A stretch of DNA of 64,000 bases, from NCBI RefSeq assembly GCF_003663885.1, contig NZ_RCCE01000001.1, positions 682,001 to 746,000 of the forward strand. Reading direction: 5' to 3'. The stretch comes from Litoreibacter meonggei (GTDB lineage Bacteria > Pseudomonadota > Alphaproteobacteria > Rhodobacterales > Rhodobacteraceae). The position numbers and the translations under genes are program-made. Positions 18,341 through 27,280 of the stretch are shown here, piece after piece. The stretch's first letter is position 1. Each line of letters opens with the position of its first letter. A model generated the notes under the pieces. It had not been told where the DNA came from, ran no database searches, and was given only the letters and a program-made list of their open reading frames with translations.

Positions 18341-18572
18341 AGATCCGCAACCCAAATATATCTGCTCTGGGCTCAAACCGTCATTCCCCGCACGAAACTC
18401 GAAGACCTTTGTTGGTTCATTTGTCAGCCTGAAGGCCCAACTATCTGACTCCCTCAACATCCCTCCAGCCCGCATCGCGCCCCTTTCGCACCGCCCCCGC
18501 AAGACGCGGACTGATCCAAACTTGTATCCCGACGCATTGGCCTCTAAATTAGGGGCAACTGGAAAAGAACAC

Positions 18573-18599
18573 ACCGCCCCCGCAATTCTGTAGGGCGGT
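18573..18599 (+). promoter_or_regulatory. gcrA: Hairpin in the gcrA leader
   Basis: ACCGCCC (18573-18579) pairs with GGGCGGT (18593-18599) around a 13-base loop, followed by TTGTCGTTT. The hairpin ends 25 bases before the gcrA ATG. It could be a terminator from upstream transcription or an attenuator of gcrA. A GANTC site (GACTC, 18447-18451) lies further upstream. Confidence 0.4.
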
Positions 18600-18624
18600 T
18601 TGTCGTTTGAAGAGGCTACACCGC

Positions 18625-19197
18625 ATGTCATGGACCGATGATCGCGTCGAAGTGTTGAAAAAGATGTGGGGCGAGGGAAAATCCGCCTCGCAGATCGCCA
18701 AGGAATTGGGCGGCGTGACCCGCAATGCGGTGATCGGCAAGGTGCACCGTTTGGGCCTGTCCAACCGCTCCGGCGGCGCAAGCCCGGCCAAAGCTGCCTC
18801 CACACCCAAGGCAAAGCCCGCAGCCAAGCCCAAGCCCAAGCCGGCCGAGAAACCCAAGGCAGCAGCCGAAACCGAGGCAAAACCGGCCGCTCCGGTCAAT
18901 CGCCCTCTTGGCCGCCCCAAGCTGATCGTGACCGCGGGCCAGCCCCTACCGCCACAGCCTTCCGCCAACGAAATCAGCCCCGAGGCGCTGGCCTCCGTGC
19001 GCGAAGTCGAAAAAAAGGCCAAGAAACTGTCCGTCATGGAGTTGACCGAGCGGACCTGCAAATGGCCCGTAGGCGACCCCGCGACCGAGGATTTCTGGTT
19101 CTGCGGCCTGCCAGCCCAACAAGGCAAACCCTATTGCGAGGCCCATGTCGGCGTCGCGTTCCAGCCCATGTCCGCCCGCCGCGACCGTCGCCGGTAG
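18625..19197 (+). CDS. gcrA: GcrA cell cycle regulator
   Basis: 190 aa. GcrA binds sigma-70 and activates promoters carrying CcrM-methylated GANTC sites in Alphaproteobacteria. Seen: the N-terminal HTH MSWTDDRVEVLKKMWGEGKS, SQIAKELGG and RNAVIGKVHRLGLS (residues 1-50); a low-complexity Ala/Lys/Pro linker (about 55-100, AKPKPKPAEKPKAAAE); and the conserved C-terminus TCKWPVGDP, FWFCGLP, GKPYCEAH (sigma-interacting domain with paired Cys). The ATG at 18625 gives the canonical N-terminus. A strong intrinsic terminator follows. Confidence 0.95.
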   Translation: MSWTDDRVEVLKKMWGEGKSASQIAKELGGVTRNAVIGKVHRLGLSNRSGGASPAKAASTPKAKPAAKPKPKPAEKPKAAAETEAKPAAPVNRPLGRPKLIVTAGQPLPPQPSANEISPEALASVREVEKKAKKLSVMELTERTCKWPVGDPATEDFWFCGLPAQQGKPYCEAHVGVAFQPMSARRDRRR

Positions 19198-19227
19198 CGT
19201 CACGCAAGCTTGTCAAATGAAACAAAG

Positions 19228-19260
19228 CGCCATACCCTTTCGGGTGTGGCGTTTTTTTTC
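19228..19260 (+). terminator. Rho-independent terminator of gcrA
   Basis: Stem CGCCATACCC / GGGTGTGGCG (10 pairs, one G-U) with a four-base loop, followed by eight T residues. It lies 30 bases after the gcrA stop. Confidence 0.9.
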
Positions 19261-19293
19261 TGCCTAATTGATTAAAAAATTTATAGGTGCTCC

Positions 19294-20043
19294 ATGGGCA
19301 ACGAACGGGTTTCCATACTGTGGAAAGAAGTAGGTGGCATTCGCTACTCGATGCTGCAAAGCCCTACATCATCGGCCTATGTTCCGGGTGAGGACATCAA
19401 GTTTTTTGGCGAACACAACTACAACCCCAAAGGCCCCACAGGCGCGGATTCCACTAAAAAGTTCGGAAAACTGCCACGCGGCAAACGCGTATCTGGAAAA
19501 ATCGCTCCGATGAGGAATCCATTCGCCAAACCCGCAGTGCCACATACAAGCGCCCAGCGTCGGGTTGGCGTTGGCCAAGGCGCAACGTCTGCCGCAGCCG
19601 AGGTCGGCTTAATGGCGATATCGCGCCATCATTTGAACTCCATAAACGACAAGCTTTGGAGAACCCTGCAGAATATGTCGGACGAGATCGTTGCTGGCAT
19701 CAAAATGCACGGTGGCGTGCTGATCGTCGGGCGCGTCTCGATGATGCCAACACCAAATCCAGAAACCAACATGCGCCAAACATTCTTCTATGATGCCTAT
19801 ATAAAGGATGGTGCCAAAACGATTGACGAGCTCTACACCCCCGAGGTCCAGTCCAACGCCGCCCCCAGCTTTGTGGGGCCGCAACCTTGGGACGGGTTGC
19901 TGAAGTCGAAAAGCGCGTCAGCGAGTGCCCGCGAATACAAGTACCCGTCCCCAAAGCCTTGGGTCGCCCCCGCGGGCTACATGGTGCTCGGAGAATACCT
20001 TGTCTTTGCCACATCGGTCACCAATAAGTGGCGCAGGAAGTAG
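19294..20043 (+). CDS. Orphan 249-aa protein of unknown function
   Basis: No signal peptide and no membrane segment. The N-terminal 90 residues are rich in Gly, Pro and Lys (GEHNYNPKGPTGADSTKKF, GKLPRGKRVSGKIAPMRNPF) and look disordered. The middle has a folded-looking part, AAEVGLMAISRHHLNSINDKLW, followed by MHGGVLIVGRVSMMPTP and TFFYDAYIKDGAKTIDELY. The C-terminus is Ser/Ala/Pro rich and ends in KWRRK. The gene lies between a terminator and the convergent asmA. No family recognised. The length and codon use support a real gene, possibly acquired. Confidence 0.55.
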   Translation: MGNERVSILWKEVGGIRYSMLQSPTSSAYVPGEDIKFFGEHNYNPKGPTGADSTKKFGKLPRGKRVSGKIAPMRNPFAKPAVPHTSAQRRVGVGQGATSAAAEVGLMAISRHHLNSINDKLWRTLQNMSDEIVAGIKMHGGVLIVGRVSMMPTPNPETNMRQTFFYDAYIKDGAKTIDELYTPEVQSNAAPSFVGPQPWDGLLKSKSASASAREYKYPSPKPWVAPAGYMVLGEYLVFATSVTNKWRRK

Positions 20044-20049
20044 CGGGCG

Positions 20050-22047
20050 CTAGTTCCCCCCCAGCAATCCCCGCAACGCGTCTTTCGCCTTGTTCTCAAG
20101 CCCTTGCTTCAACGCATCCTCGACGCTTTGGCCCTCGGTGCGCTCCACTCCCAGCTCGTCCTGTAGCTTGGCGGCAGCCTTGGCCTTCAGCTCTTCTTCT
20201 TTGACTTTCGCCTTGGCCCGAAGCTCTTCTTCCTTTGCCTTGGCTTGCGCTTTCAATTTCTCTTTCTGCGCTTCAAGTTCGGTATCAATCAGCGCTTTCA
20301 GGTCAGGGCGGAAGCGGATGTCACTCCAAGGCCCCTCGATGATCACCGGCACGCGGATGCCGTCTTTCAAACGTCCCGCCAAAGCCACCGGGACAAGCCG
20401 GTACTCAATCGTCTGCCCCCCCAGATCGACCACCCCGTTGCCCGTCGCCGTCAACAGCTCCGCCGCGAAATTCAGGTCCGAGTTGCTCAGCACCCCGCCC
20501 TCGATCGTGAAGCTGGCGGTAATATCATCAAACACCGTCTTGGAGCCTTCGCCCCGATAGGACGCATCAAGGTTCTTGATCATCCCCGCAATATCCAGCC
20601 CCAGCAACTCCCCGCTGCCAACATCCATGCGGCCAGAGCCTTTCAGCCCATTCATGATCTCGTTCATCGTGTCACCGACGCCCAGAAATTTCAGCGACAT
20701 GGAGGCGTCCCCTACCAGCCGGTCAAAGCCCGCGAAATCCGTCAGCAGCTTTTGCATCGCCACGCTGGACGCTTTCAGGTCGCCCCCAACCGACAAGCCG
20801 CCACGCCCGTTTACCACGAACTGGCCCGCTACCGCCCCGTCGAACACGCCCACATTGGTCAAATCAAGTACCAGCCGCGACTGGTTCAGCGTGCCTTTCA
20901 TGTCCGTCCCCGCCAGTTGCAGCGACCCCAGATCAATCGCGTCCGCCTTCAGCGAGAACTCCCCGTTCACGCCCGACAGGCCCGACACATCAAGCCGCGC
21001 GTCGGACCAGCCGCCCGCACCGGCGTTGGCAGCGCCATCGCCCTCGGACGTATCCGTACTCATCGCCGAGAAATCCAAACTCCCCGCCACCAGCCGCGCG
21101 GTCACATAGGGCGTGTCTTTCAGCGCCACATCCAGCGCGCCGGTCAGTTGGTTCTGGTCAAGATCAATCGTCGCGCCGCGCAAAAACACCTGATTGTCCG
21201 CCGTCAGCGTCAGGTCACCCGTCACTTTGACTTTTTGCCCCAACCCCTCGGGAATACGCGGTGCCACTTGATCCATCAGCGCAAACAGCGCCACCTGATC
21301 GCCCACCGCCCCCGTCACAGCGCCCTTGGCCTGCATAGGGTCCAGTCCGGCATTGCCCTTGAACGTCACCGTGTTCCCGCCTGCGCTTGCGGTCAGGTCC
21401 ACGCCCTGCACGCCGCCGTCCAGTAACTGTTGCACGCCATTAACCACGCCCGCGAGCTTCACCGGTTGGCCTTTATACAGCGCCGACAACTCCACACGTC
21501 CGGCCCCCTTCAGGTCCACCAATTTCACCGTCGCATCCAGTGCGGTCAGCGCGTAAGACTGCCCCGCCTGCGCGTCGACAAACTCGACCGAGCCATTGGT
21601 GATCTGCGCCAAAGGCAGCGACACATCCGCCGAGCCGCCTCCATCCTCGCCGCCGCCCAACTCGCTCACGAAATCCCAATTGGCTTTGCCGTCTTTAGAC
21701 TTCTCCAACCGGATCACCGGCGACTGGATGTCGAACGCCTCAACGACGATATCGCCGCCCAGCAACGCCGAGAACCCCACACCCATCTCCATCGACGCCG
21801 CTTCCAGCATCGGCCCCTTGCCCGACCACTCCGCGTTGGAGATCGCCACGTCCTCCAGCTTCACCCCCAAGCGCGGGAATATCTGCGGCGACACATCCCC
21901 CGCAATGCTGAGCGCGCGGCCCGTGTTCTTCTCGAACTGCCCTTCCGCAAACCGCGCGATCTTGGCCGTGGGGATCAAAAACAACCCCGCCACGGCGAGC
22001 ACCACAAGGGTGATCAACGTAATCGCAATCCGGATAATCCAACGCAT
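20050..22047 (-). CDS. AsmA family protein
   Basis: 665 aa, anchored in the inner membrane by one N-terminal helix (residues about 5-25, IAITLITLVVLAVAGLFL) with the rest periplasmic. AsmA proteins belong to the bridge-like lipid-transfer group and affect outer-membrane lipid homeostasis. Seen: the AsmA N-terminal domain with IARFAEGQFEKNTGRAL, GDVSPQIFPRLGVKLEDVAI and AEWSGKGPMLEAASMEMGVG; and the AsmA C-terminal domain around 400-590 with LGLDIAGMIKNLDAS. The last 75 residues are a charged Lys/Glu/Ala coiled coil (repeats of KAKEEELRAKAKVKEEELKA), longer than usual. Convergent with the orphan gene, 6 bases apart. Confidence 0.9.
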   Translation of the reverse strand: MRWIIRIAITLITLVVLAVAGLFLIPTAKIARFAEGQFEKNTGRALSIAGDVSPQIFPRLGVKLEDVAISNAEWSGKGPMLEAASMEMGVGFSALLGGDIVVEAFDIQSPVIRLEKSKDGKANWDFVSELGGGEDGGGSADVSLPLAQITNGSVEFVDAQAGQSYALTALDATVKLVDLKGAGRVELSALYKGQPVKLAGVVNGVQQLLDGGVQGVDLTASAGGNTVTFKGNAGLDPMQAKGAVTGAVGDQVALFALMDQVAPRIPEGLGQKVKVTGDLTLTADNQVFLRGATIDLDQNQLTGALDVALKDTPYVTARLVAGSLDFSAMSTDTSEGDGAANAGAGGWSDARLDVSGLSGVNGEFSLKADAIDLGSLQLAGTDMKGTLNQSRLVLDLTNVGVFDGAVAGQFVVNGRGGLSVGGDLKASSVAMQKLLTDFAGFDRLVGDASMSLKFLGVGDTMNEIMNGLKGSGRMDVGSGELLGLDIAGMIKNLDASYRGEGSKTVFDDITASFTIEGGVLSNSDLNFAAELLTATGNGVVDLGGQTIEYRLVPVALAGRLKDGIRVPVIIEGPWSDIRFRPDLKALIDTELEAQKEKLKAQAKAKEEELRAKAKVKEEELKAKAAAKLQDELGVERTEGQSVEDALKQGLENKAKDALRGLLGGN

Positions 22048-22110
22048 GGGGCCTGCTCCTCTTATGGGCTTTCCCCCAAGGTAAGACGTCCCCCGCCAAG
22101 CTACAACGGT

Positions 22111-22998
22111 TTAGCGCAGCCCCGCCTGACGCGATTTCCGCAAAGCCTGTATGTCGACGGCCACCGTCTCCTGAGGAGGCGATACCTCACGCGGCTGCGG
22201 AGAGCTTTCGTCGTTCTTTACTAGCGCCACTGCCGAAGCCGTCCAGACCCAAGAATGAAGCCATAACAAACCAGCACTCGCTGCTATTCCTCTCAAAATA
22301 GTATCGAGATCAATGTTAGGAACGGTTTGAAATAAGACAATTGATATGACCGAAAGAAAGAGAGGCACAATCGCAAGGAAAAACGTGAACATGTTGAAGA
22401 AAAACTGAAGGAAAAACACCACGGCGAAGATGCAAAACAGCGGGACAAAACTGCGTCCAAACCCGCTGAAAAAGCCGACACTCGTTGCTCCTTGACCCGC
22501 AGCACGTGCAGCATTGGCGAGCGGTACGGCCATGACCACATAGACAATCGTATACATCACCAAAGACACAATCGCTTTCGCGCTAAAAGCCTGAAACGCA
22601 AATAAAAACTGAAGCGACTCTTCCGCGCTCTTAAAACTGCGAAGCGATATGGCGTCGCCAAGCGACCAATCCGCGTAGACCACAGCGACAATGTTAGACA
22701 GCAAAAGCACTCCACCTTTGGCGACAAGGATGAATACGCCGTACAAAACAGAGTATAGAGCCAGAATGTCATATCCCGTGCGGCGGTGATCACCCATGAG
22801 AGAAAGGGCCGTGCGAATGCCAAACAGGCTGATGAAGGTCGCCGTGATTGGTCCGCTCAAGTAATCTGCATATCCAGCTGTGGCGAAGCTTAGCAAGCCC
22901 CACACAATGGACGACGCGATCACGATGGCAAAGAGTGGAAGGATCATGCGCCCTAAGACGCCAAACGAAAGAGTGAATGATTTAATAATAAGTCCCAT
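22111..22998 (-). CDS. Polytopic membrane protein, unknown function
   Basis: 295 aa with six to eight hydrophobic segments (for example MILPLFAIVIASSIVWGLL, VSLVMYTIVYVVMAVPLA, FFLQFFFNMFTFFLAIVPLF) and a hydrophilic, Pro-rich C-terminal tail (SSPQPREVSPPQE, residues about 265-295). Very Phe-rich. AT-richer than the neighbouring asmA. Family not recognised. It may form a pair with the small membrane protein at 23314, which is divergent from it across 315 bases. Confidence 0.65.
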   Translation of the reverse strand: MGLIIKSFTLSFGVLGRMILPLFAIVIASSIVWGLLSFATAGYADYLSGPITATFISLFGIRTALSLMGDHRRTGYDILALYSVLYGVFILVAKGGVLLLSNIVAVVYADWSLGDAISLRSFKSAEESLQFLFAFQAFSAKAIVSLVMYTIVYVVMAVPLANAARAAGQGATSVGFFSGFGRSFVPLFCIFAVVFFLQFFFNMFTFFLAIVPLFLSVISIVLFQTVPNIDLDTILRGIAASAGLLWLHSWVWTASAVALVKNDESSPQPREVSPPQETVAVDIQALRKSRQAGLR

Positions 22999-23313
22999 AA
23001 CACGCGGCCTAGGGCCGCTGAAGCCTCCTTTTCAAGCAGAATGAAGATTGGGTAAGTAGTACTGACTAATTATGCTGAAATTATGACAGCGGATCATGAA
23101 AAATTTAAAATTGCTGAAAATATGCCCGCCTTCAATTTCAGAGGTTCATGACCTTTGCATAATATATGCGATAGCTAAGTGCTGAACAAACTAGAGTAAC
23201 CAAGAAAAGGCATTTCACTTTTCATCGAGGCGCCTGTCTCTTAGTCAGCCTCCGTTTGGTTTATTGTCTTTTGTATGAATAGTTGCTTTTGTTTCGCCAC
23301 AATAAAATTTTAA
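22999..23313. other. 315-base AT-rich intergenic region
   Basis: No ORF with a ribosome binding site and no RNA gene recognised. A GCGGCC-TAG-GGCCGC type palindrome at 23004-23018 lies just upstream of the gene starting at 22998, in its likely 5' leader. The rest is AT-rich and unlike the surrounding genome, consistent with acquired DNA. Confidence 0.45.
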
Positions 23314-23685
23314 ATGATATCCATGGTTACTCTCATCATTGCCGCCATAATCCTGCTCCCATTTTATGCTGGGTTAAGCGCAGCTCTCATATCTACTGTT
23401 AGATCTCGTTTCATCTACGGTATCGCCATCATGATGGTATCCGGCGCTATTGCCACACCACTTTGGCTATTTGCGCAGAGCGTTACCAGCTCCGGCGGAT
23501 TCATTCTTGTTTTCCCCCTCCTCTTCCTCGCTTTGGTTTTTCTCATAGGACTGGGCCAGTTTGTCGGGAATCTGGCAAAACTACTGCCCGCAGATAGCTT
23601 AGGGCACCGCATATTTGTTGCAGCGGCATTTGTTTTACCCGCTGCGTTGATAAGTTGGGGTATTTACGTTTCTAATACCGCATAA
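23314..23685 (+). CDS. Small four-helix membrane protein, unknown function
   Basis: 123 aa, almost entirely four hydrophobic helices (about 5-27 LIIAAIILLPFYAGLSAAL, 34-54, 63-85 FILVFPLLFLALVFLIGLG, 100-120). No charged catalytic residues stand out. No convincing ribosome binding site precedes either ATG (23314 or 23323), so the exact start is uncertain. It lies between an AT-rich spacer and rimO. Function unknown. Confidence 0.55.
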   Translation: MISMVTLIIAAIILLPFYAGLSAALISTVRSRFIYGIAIMMVSGAIATPLWLFAQSVTSSGGFILVFPLLFLALVFLIGLGQFVGNLAKLLPADSLGHRIFVAAAFVLPAALISWGIYVSNTA

Positions 23686-23759
23686 CGATTAAGACTAACG
23701 CAATTCGATAGAAATCCTCCCACTTCCCCCCACCTCCAGTCCGTCGTATACGCCCCCTC

Positions 23760-25139
23760 ATGGCCCAGAACCCCCCAAACCTCCGCCCCGACCTTGCGCC
23801 GAAGCTCCAGCTGCGCGAACCCACCCGCGACGACCAGCCGAAAATCGGCATGGTCTCCCTCGGCTGCCCCAAGGCGCTGGTGGATAGTGAGCGCATCCTC
23901 ACAAGACTCCGCGCCGAAGGCTACGCCATCTCCCCCGACTACGCGGGCGCGGAGGCGGTGATCGTCAACACCTGCGGCTTCCTCGACAGCGCCAAGGCGG
24001 AATCCCTCGACGCCATCGGCGAGGCCCTGCAGGAAAACGGCAAGGTCATCGTCACCGGCTGCCTAGGTGCCGAGCCCGACTATATCCGCGAGCACCACCC
24101 CGCCATCCTCGCCGTCACCGGCCCGCACCAGTACGAGCAGGTCCTCGACGCCGTCCACACCGCCGTGCCGCCCTCCCCCGATCCCTTCATCGACCTGCTG
24201 CCCGCCACCGGCGTCACCCTCACGCCGCGCCACTACAGCTACCTCAAAATCTCCGAGGGCTGTAACCACAAGTGCAAGTTCTGCATCATCCCCGACATGC
24301 GCGGCCGCCTCGCCTCCCGCCCGCAAAAGGCGGTGATCCGCGAGGCCGAAAAGCTGGTGGAGGCCGGCGTCAAGGAACTGCTCGTCATCTCCCAGGACAC
24401 CTCCGCCTATGGCACCGACTGGGCCGACCGCCCGTCCAAGGCCCCGATCCTCGACCTTGCCCGCGAGCTGGGCCAACTAGGCGCGCAAAAGGACCTGTGG
24501 GTCCGGCTGCACTACGTCTACCCCTACCCCCATGTGCGCGAGCTGATCCCGCTGATGGCCGATCCCGCGAACGCGATCCTCCCCTATCTCGACATCCCGT
24601 TCCAGCACGCCCATCCCGACACGCTCAAACGCATGGCCCGCCCCGCCGCCGCGTCCCGCACGCTGGACGAGATCCGCGCATGGCGCACCGACTGCCCCGA
24701 CATCACGCTGCGCTCCACCTTCATCGTCGGCTACCCCGGCGAGACGGAGGCCGAGTTCCAGCACCTCCTCGACTGGCTGGACGAGGCGCAACTGGACCGC
24801 GTCGGCTGCTTCCAATACGAAAACGTCGACGGCGCCCGCTCCAACGCTCTGCCCGACCATGTGGCGGCCGAGGTCAAACAAGACCGCTGGGACCGCTTCA
24901 TGGAAAAGGCCCAAGCCATATCCGAGGCCAAACTCGCCGCAAAAGTCGGCACCACTATTCAGGTGATCGTGGACGAGGTGGAGGACGACGGAGCCACATG
25001 CCGCACCACGTCAGATGCGCCCGAGATCGACGGGAACCTGTTCATCGACGAAGGGTTCGAGGGGTTGAAGGCTGGAGATATGGTTGACGTTCTGGTGGAT
25101 GAGGCTGGGGAGTATGATTTGTGGGGGACGTTGGCTTGA
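23760..25139 (+). CDS. rimO: Ribosomal protein S12 (Asp-89) methylthiotransferase
   Basis: 459 aa, radical SAM enzyme that methylthiolates an Asp of ribosomal protein S12. Seen: the N-terminal UPF0004 domain with [20 protein letters not shown] and TGCLGA (three Cys for the auxiliary cluster), the radical SAM motif [14 protein letters not shown] (CxxxCxxC) near residue 165, and a C-terminal TRAM domain with VDEVEDD and GDMVDVLVD. The protein begins with about 25 extra residues before [13 protein letters not shown]. Very GC-rich coding (third positions nearly all G/C), in sharp contrast to the next gene. The stop TGA overlaps the TTG start proposed for the KAP gene. Confidence 0.95.
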   Translation: MAQNPPNLRPDLAPKLQLREPTRDDQPKIGMVSLGCPKALVDSERILTRLRAEGYAISPDYAGAEAVIVNTCGFLDSAKAESLDAIGEALQENGKVIVTGCLGAEPDYIREHHPAILAVTGPHQYEQVLDAVHTAVPPSPDPFIDLLPATGVTLTPRHYSYLKISEGCNHKCKFCIIPDMRGRLASRPQKAVIREAEKLVEAGVKELLVISQDTSAYGTDWADRPSKAPILDLARELGQLGAQKDLWVRLHYVYPYPHVRELIPLMADPANAILPYLDIPFQHAHPDTLKRMARPAAASRTLDEIRAWRTDCPDITLRSTFIVGYPGETEAEFQHLLDWLDEAQLDRVGCFQYENVDGARSNALPDHVAAEVKQDRWDRFMEKAQAISEAKLAAKVGTTIQVIVDEVEDDGATCRTTSDAPEIDGNLFIDEGFEGLKAGDMVDVLVDEAGEYDLWGTLA

Positions 25140-26485
25140 GCGAGTCAGATCAAAACAGTATTTCTAAAAGTACCTTTTCTAAGAATGACGTATTGGGACG
25201 CTCCGAATTCGCTAAGCGCCTAACCGATCTAGTAGATAATGCAGAGCAACCTTTGGTACTTGCCCTTGACGGCAATTGGGGAAGTGGCAAAACCACCTTC
25301 CTACACATGTGGAAAAACGCACACGAAACCGATTTTGAGGGGGTTTCAAAACTAGTTTTTTTTGATGCATTCGAACACGACTTTCTGGATGATCCACTAA
25401 CCAGTTTGGTCTACCGCATAATTGACCAACGGAAAGGTTACGGAAAAAGTTCGTCTCTTACGAAATTGAAGACTGCAACCAAGGCCATAGTGAAGCCTGT
25501 CGCTAGGATTGGCTTAGCTATCGCTAGTTATGGCGCAACTGAGCTTGCAGGTGCCGCAGTCGACGAGGCCATCAAGGCTACCGCTAAAGAAGTGGATAAT
25601 AAAATTGGCTCGCTATGGGAAGGTAACGAAACAAAAATAAAAGCGATGGAGACATTCAAAGAAGCTCTAAGCGAACTTGTATCAGGAAAAGATGGCGAAG
25701 AACCCAAATTAACGATAATTATTGACGAACTTGATCGATGTAGACCTGATTATGCTCTGTTATTGCTTGAACATATCAAGCACTTTTTCGATCAACCACG
25801 GATACACTTCATTCTTGGCGTCAATCTTTCAATGCTTGAGAATGCTGTTACTGCACGATACGGCGCAGGCATTGACGCTACTCAGTACTTAAAGAAATTT
25901 ATCAATGTCACTAGCAACATTGAGTCAAGTAACTATCAGCGGCATGAGAAAAACTCCAATCCCAAAAAATACCTTGAGAAATGCTGTGAGAAATACGATA
26001 TCCCCTCTGATATCAAAGAGCTGACCTCAAGACGTATAGGCGAGCTAACTCGAGAAAAGTACGTAAGCTTGCGCGATATCGATCAGCTCTGTTTTGCACT
26101 TAGCTTACTACCATCAAATATCTCGGACATGTACCATGGGTATCAAGAAATTTCCGTAACAAGTATAATTGCGAGACAGTTCGCTCCGCCAATCTATAAG
26201 AAAATACTGGCTGGTACCGTGACAGTAACCGACATAGGGGTTTTGTATGGATACTGCGATCAAAACACCGAATTCAATCGCCCAACAGTGGACAGCGCAT
26301 CCCCGAAATACAACCACCAAAAAATGTTGATCTGGTCGCTATGGACGCGATTAACGCAGTTCCCATGTGATGAAAAAACGTTAGATCAAACACGGAATGC
26401 TTTTGGAGGTTTCACTTCAGATGTCTACGAAGATACTTTGAGAAACTTTGCACAAGACTCAGTAGAAACTTGGCATTTAGTTTAG
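25136..26485 (+). CDS. KAP-family P-loop NTPase
   Basis: 449 aa from TTG at 25136 (GGGGGA 8 bases upstream; TTGA overlaps the rimO stop). A GTG at 25121 is an alternative start. Seen: Walker [12 protein letters not shown] near residue 45-55, and the KAP-type Walker [21 protein letters not shown] near 195-214, followed by [14 protein letters not shown]. The KAP family includes plasmid PifA (phage exclusion) and many membrane-linked or defence-associated bacterial ATPases. A weakly hydrophobic Ala-rich stretch (residues about 118-148) sits where KAP proteins often carry membrane helices, but it is too polar to call a TM segment. Clearly AT-rich with many AAA, TTA and ATA codons, hence probably acquired. 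The partner or effector is not visible. Confidence 0.85.
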   Translation: MSESDQNSISKSTFSKNDVLGRSEFAKRLTDLVDNAEQPLVLALDGNWGSGKTTFLHMWKNAHETDFEGVSKLVFFDAFEHDFLDDPLTSLVYRIIDQRKGYGKSSSLTKLKTATKAIVKPVARIGLAIASYGATELAGAAVDEAIKATAKEVDNKIGSLWEGNETKIKAMETFKEALSELVSGKDGEEPKLTIIIDELDRCRPDYALLLLEHIKHFFDQPRIHFILGVNLSMLENAVTARYGAGIDATQYLKKFINVTSNIESSNYQRHEKNSNPKKYLEKCCEKYDIPSDIKELTSRRIGELTREKYVSLRDIDQLCFALSLLPSNISDMYHGYQEISVTSIIARQFAPPIYKKILAGTVTVTDIGVLYGYCDQNTEFNRPTVDSASPKYNHQKMLIWSLWTRLTQFPCDEKTLDQTRNAFGGFTSDVYEDTLRNFAQDSVETWHLV

Positions 26486-26605
26486 TTGTCGTATTGAAGG
26501 GTTCTTCGCCAAACATTTCATCTCAATGTCTTGCATTACTCACCACGCTTCCATTCCGCTCCCAACGCCGTAAGCTGACTTCACCCCACAAAGGAGCACC
26601 CCAAC

Positions 26606-26845
26606 ATGCCACCCCCAACCATCACCCAAAAAGCCCCCTTCCCCGTCGAGGTCGAGGCTGGCAAATCCTATTTCTGGTGCGCCTGCGGCCAGTCCGCCAA
26701 GCAGCCGTTTTGTGACGGCTCGCACAAAGGCTCCGAGTTCACTCCGGTGAAATTCGAAGCCACGGAAACCAAAAAAGTCTTCTTCTGCGGCTGCAAACAC
26801 TCCGCCACCCCCGTCACCTGCGACGGCACCCACAACAAGCTGTAG
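26606..26845 (+). CDS. CDGSH iron-sulfur protein (two motifs)
   Basis: 79 aa. Two CDGSH-type 2Fe-2S motifs are complete: CACGQSAKQPFCDGSH (residues about 31-46) and CGCKHSATPVTCDGTH (about 61-76), each with three Cys and one His as cluster ligands. The tandem arrangement matches short MitoNEET-related bacterial proteins. It probably acts as a soluble cytoplasmic Fe-S or redox protein. Ribosome binding site AAAGGAG lies 9 bases before the ATG. A hairpin begins directly after the stop. Confidence 0.9.
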   Translation: MPPPTITQKAPFPVEVEAGKSYFWCACGQSAKQPFCDGSHKGSEFTPVKFEATETKKVFFCGCKHSATPVTCDGTHNKL

Positions 26846-26863
26846 GGCGGGGTTCACCCCGCC
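26846..26863. terminator. GC-rich hairpin after the CDGSH gene
   Basis: GGCGGGGT-TC-ACCCCGCC starts on the base after the stop codon. It has 8 pairs and almost no loop, so the real loop is probably four bases. A near copy lies at 27281. Confidence 0.55.
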
Positions 26864-26982
26864 ACCCCCGCCGAACTCACACACCGAACTCCAATTTCGT
26901 GCTACACTCCCCCGTGTCCCGCGCCTTCATGCTCGCGGGGCATACGTCTCTAATGTTCATTTGCATGACAAAGGAAGACACC

Positions 26983-27273
26983 ATGTATGCACGTATTACC
27001 CCGTACAAAATGAAGCCCGGCTCGCAGGCCGCCGCGACCAAGGTCATGAATGCCCTCAAGGACAAGATCATGGCGCTGGAAGGCCAGCACAGTTTTCTGA
27101 ATGTGTCCAATGACACCGACGGCACCGGCTATGTGATCTCCACCACCGACAACGCGGAAAGCAGCCCCGAGACGCTCGAGAAGATCAAAGCTCTCTGGGG
27201 CGCGTTCTCGGAGTATCTGGTGGAGCAGCCCACGACCCACACCTATGACGTCGTGGCCGACTGGCGCGTATAA
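26983..27273 (+). CDS. ABM-like dimeric alpha-beta barrel protein
   Basis: 96 aa from the ATG at 26983 (AAGGAAG upstream). It begins MYARITPYKMKPGSQAAATK and shows the beta-alpha-beta-alpha pattern of antibiotic-biosynthesis-monooxygenase-like domains, with GQHSFLNVSNDTDGTGYVIS and a final VVADWRV strand. Members of this fold are small dimeric enzymes or stress proteins. No catalytic residue is clear, and the specific role is unknown. Confidence 0.6.
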   Translation: MYARITPYKMKPGSQAAATKVMNALKDKIMALEGQHSFLNVSNDTDGTGYVISTTDNAESSPETLEKIKALWGAFSEYLVEQPTTHTYDVVADWRV

Positions 27274-27280
27274 CATTTAG

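Noticed and set aside
20245-21426. 393-codon open frame on the plus strand
   Set aside because: It lies wholly inside asmA on the other strand and is Arg/His/Gln/Pro rich, the typical shadow of a GC-rich gene.
25121-26485. GTG at 25121 as the start of the KAP gene
   Set aside because: Possible, but it adds only five residues inside rimO and TTG at 25136 has the better-placed purine-rich site.
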